A DNA stretch of 7,143 bases, from the NCBI GenBank assembly GCA_022451835.1, contig JAKUNX010000091.1, positions 1-7,143 on the forward strand, given 5' to 3'. The notes under the pieces are model-generated. The model did not search any database and was not told where the DNA came from. It saw only the letters and a program-made list of their open reading frames with translations. Position numbers and translations under genes: made by a program. This document shows positions 6,581 through 7,143 of the stretch, piece by piece. This stretch comes from Candidatus Poseidoniaceae archaeon (GTDB taxonomy: Archaea; Thermoplasmatota; Poseidoniia; Poseidoniales; Poseidoniaceae). The first letter of the stretch is position 1. Every line of letters starts with the position of its first letter.

Positions 6581-7143
6581 TCATAATGGAATATTTCCAT
6601 GCTTCTTAGGTGGGCTCCATTCACGCTTAGAGCGTAGAATATTGAGGGCGCGTATCAATCGTATTCTCGACTCACTTGGCTCGATAACATCATCAAGCCA
6701 ACCGTTTCTGGCAGCAACATACGGGTCACCAAATTTGGCCTTGTATTCATCGACTAACTGGGCTCGAACATTTTCTTTTTCACCATCCTGTGCCGCATTA
6801 ATTTCTCTGCGATGAATGATGTTAACCGCACCTTCAGCACCCATTACAGCAAGTTCTGCGGTTGGCCAAGCAATGTTGTAATCGCTGCGCAAATGTTTGC
6901 AAGACATTGCAAGATAAGCTCCGCCGTAGGCTTTCCTTGTAACTAATGTCAATTTTGGCACCGTAGCTTCAGCGTAGGCAAACAGTAGTTTAGCACCATG
7001 CCTAATTATTCCACCCCATTCTTGAACTACTCCGGGAAGGAAACCAGGAACATCTTCCATGGTCAGTAGAGGTACATTGAAAGCATCACATGTTCTAATA
7101 AATCGAGCTGCTTTTATTGACGCATCGATATCCAAACACCCGG
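6581..7143 (-). CDS. pccB: Biotin-dependent acyl-CoA carboxylase beta (carboxyltransferase) subunit, PccB type, C-terminal part
   Basis: Only the last 186 codons are inside the window. The frame stays open to the right edge, so the TTG at 7135 is internal and not a start. The visible part is the C-terminal crotonase-like half of the carboxyltransferase, which moves CO2 from carboxybiotin to an acyl-CoA (propionyl- or acetyl-CoA) in the cytoplasm. Hallmarks in order: LDIDASIKAARFI, VPGFLPG, GIIRHGAKLL, RKAYGGAY (the Gly-Ala pair forms the oxyanion hole in known structures), AWPTAELAVMGAEGAVNII and a C-terminal REWSPPKKHGNIPL. The whole family is about 510-530 aa. The residue after GGAY is Leu (codon at 6913-6911); in Streptomyces PccB this place is Asp422, a specificity determinant. 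That makes the substrate uncertain between propionyl- and acetyl-CoA. In archaea such subunits work with a separate biotin carboxylase and biotin carrier. The TGA stop abuts the stop of the converging surface-protein gene. Confidence 0.94.
   Translation of the reverse strand, partial: GCLDIDASIKAARFIRTCDAFNVPLLTMEDVPGFLPGVVQEWGGIIRHGAKLLFAYAEATVPKLTLVTRKAYGGAYLAMSCKHLRSDYNIAWPTAELAVMGAEGAVNIIHRREINAAQDGEKENVRAQLVDEYKAKFGDPYVAARNGWLDDVIEPSESRIRLIRALNILRSKREWSPPKKHGNIPL
6586..6600. terminator. Small hairpin at the convergent stop codons
   Basis: ATGGAA (6586-6591), loop TAT, TTCCAT (6595-6600) forms a perfect 6-bp stem just past the plus-strand stop and inside the last codons of the carboxylase gene. 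On the minus strand it is followed by a fairly T-rich stretch (TTACTTATTTTGATT). It may help end minus-strand transcription. It is short, so chance is a real alternative. Confidence 0.3.

Noticed and set aside
6507..6815. Plus-strand open frame of 102 codons across the convergent junction
   Set aside because: It overlaps the surface-protein tail and is antisense to the conserved carboxylase C-terminus, with no independent support.
7133..7135. TTG at 7135 as the start of a short 184-aa carboxylase-like gene
   Set aside because: The frame continues to the window edge with family-typical residues before it (Gly-Cys-Leu-Asp-Ile-Asp), so the gene is a full carboxylase cut by the window, not a truncated one.

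Overview
The window is a gene-dense piece of AT-rich genomic DNA (roughly 40% GC by eye) and most resembles a marine planktonic archaeon, probably a Marine Group II/III euryarchaeon (Poseidoniia). The pointers are a large secreted, sequon-rich, cadherin-like surface protein with a C-terminal membrane anchor, a flotillin/NfeD pair with no attached protease, TTG starts preceded by GAGGT/GGTGA Shine-Dalgarno sites, and an apparently leaderless gene. No rRNA or other phylogenetic marker is present, so this placement is an inference of moderate confidence. There are seven protein genes and almost no non-coding DNA. The longest gap is 91 bases. I see no tRNA, rRNA, CRISPR array, insertion sequence or attachment site. 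|| Left part (1-2624, minus strand): four co-directional genes, read right to left, look like one operon for membrane organisation. They are an unrecognised three-helix membrane protein (128 aa), an unrecognised two-helix membrane protein (85 aa, TTG start), a short NfeD-family protein with three membrane helices and a C-terminal OB-fold (198 aa), and a flotillin (SPFH) protein that runs off the left edge. The NfeD-flotillin pair is a known partnership in bacteria and archaea. The two small proteins are candidate extra members. A perfect hairpin followed by a T run lies exactly at the end of the nfeD-like gene and may attenuate transcription before the flotillin gene, which begins 65 bases further on. 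|| Middle (2625-2715): a short divergent promoter region serves the membrane operon to the left and the rightward genes. It holds a near-symmetrical pair of AT-rich elements. || Right part (2716-6580, plus strand): a divergent shikimate dehydrogenase (AroE-like, 338 aa) keeps the substrate-site Ser, catalytic Lys/Asp and Gly-rich dinucleotide loop, but carries about 75 extra residues in its N-terminal domain. Next comes a 930-aa type I surface protein: signal peptide, an alpha/beta-hydrolase-like domain whose nucleophile position is Gly instead of Ser, three tandem cadherin-like repeats of about 100 aa, one more beta-sandwich, a membrane helix and an acidic cytoplasmic tail. || Right edge (6581-7143, minus strand): the C-terminal third of a biotin-dependent acyl-CoA carboxylase beta subunit (PccB type) converges on the surface-protein gene with no bases between the two stop codons. 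It has Leu where propionyl-CoA carboxylases usually have a specificity-determining Asp.
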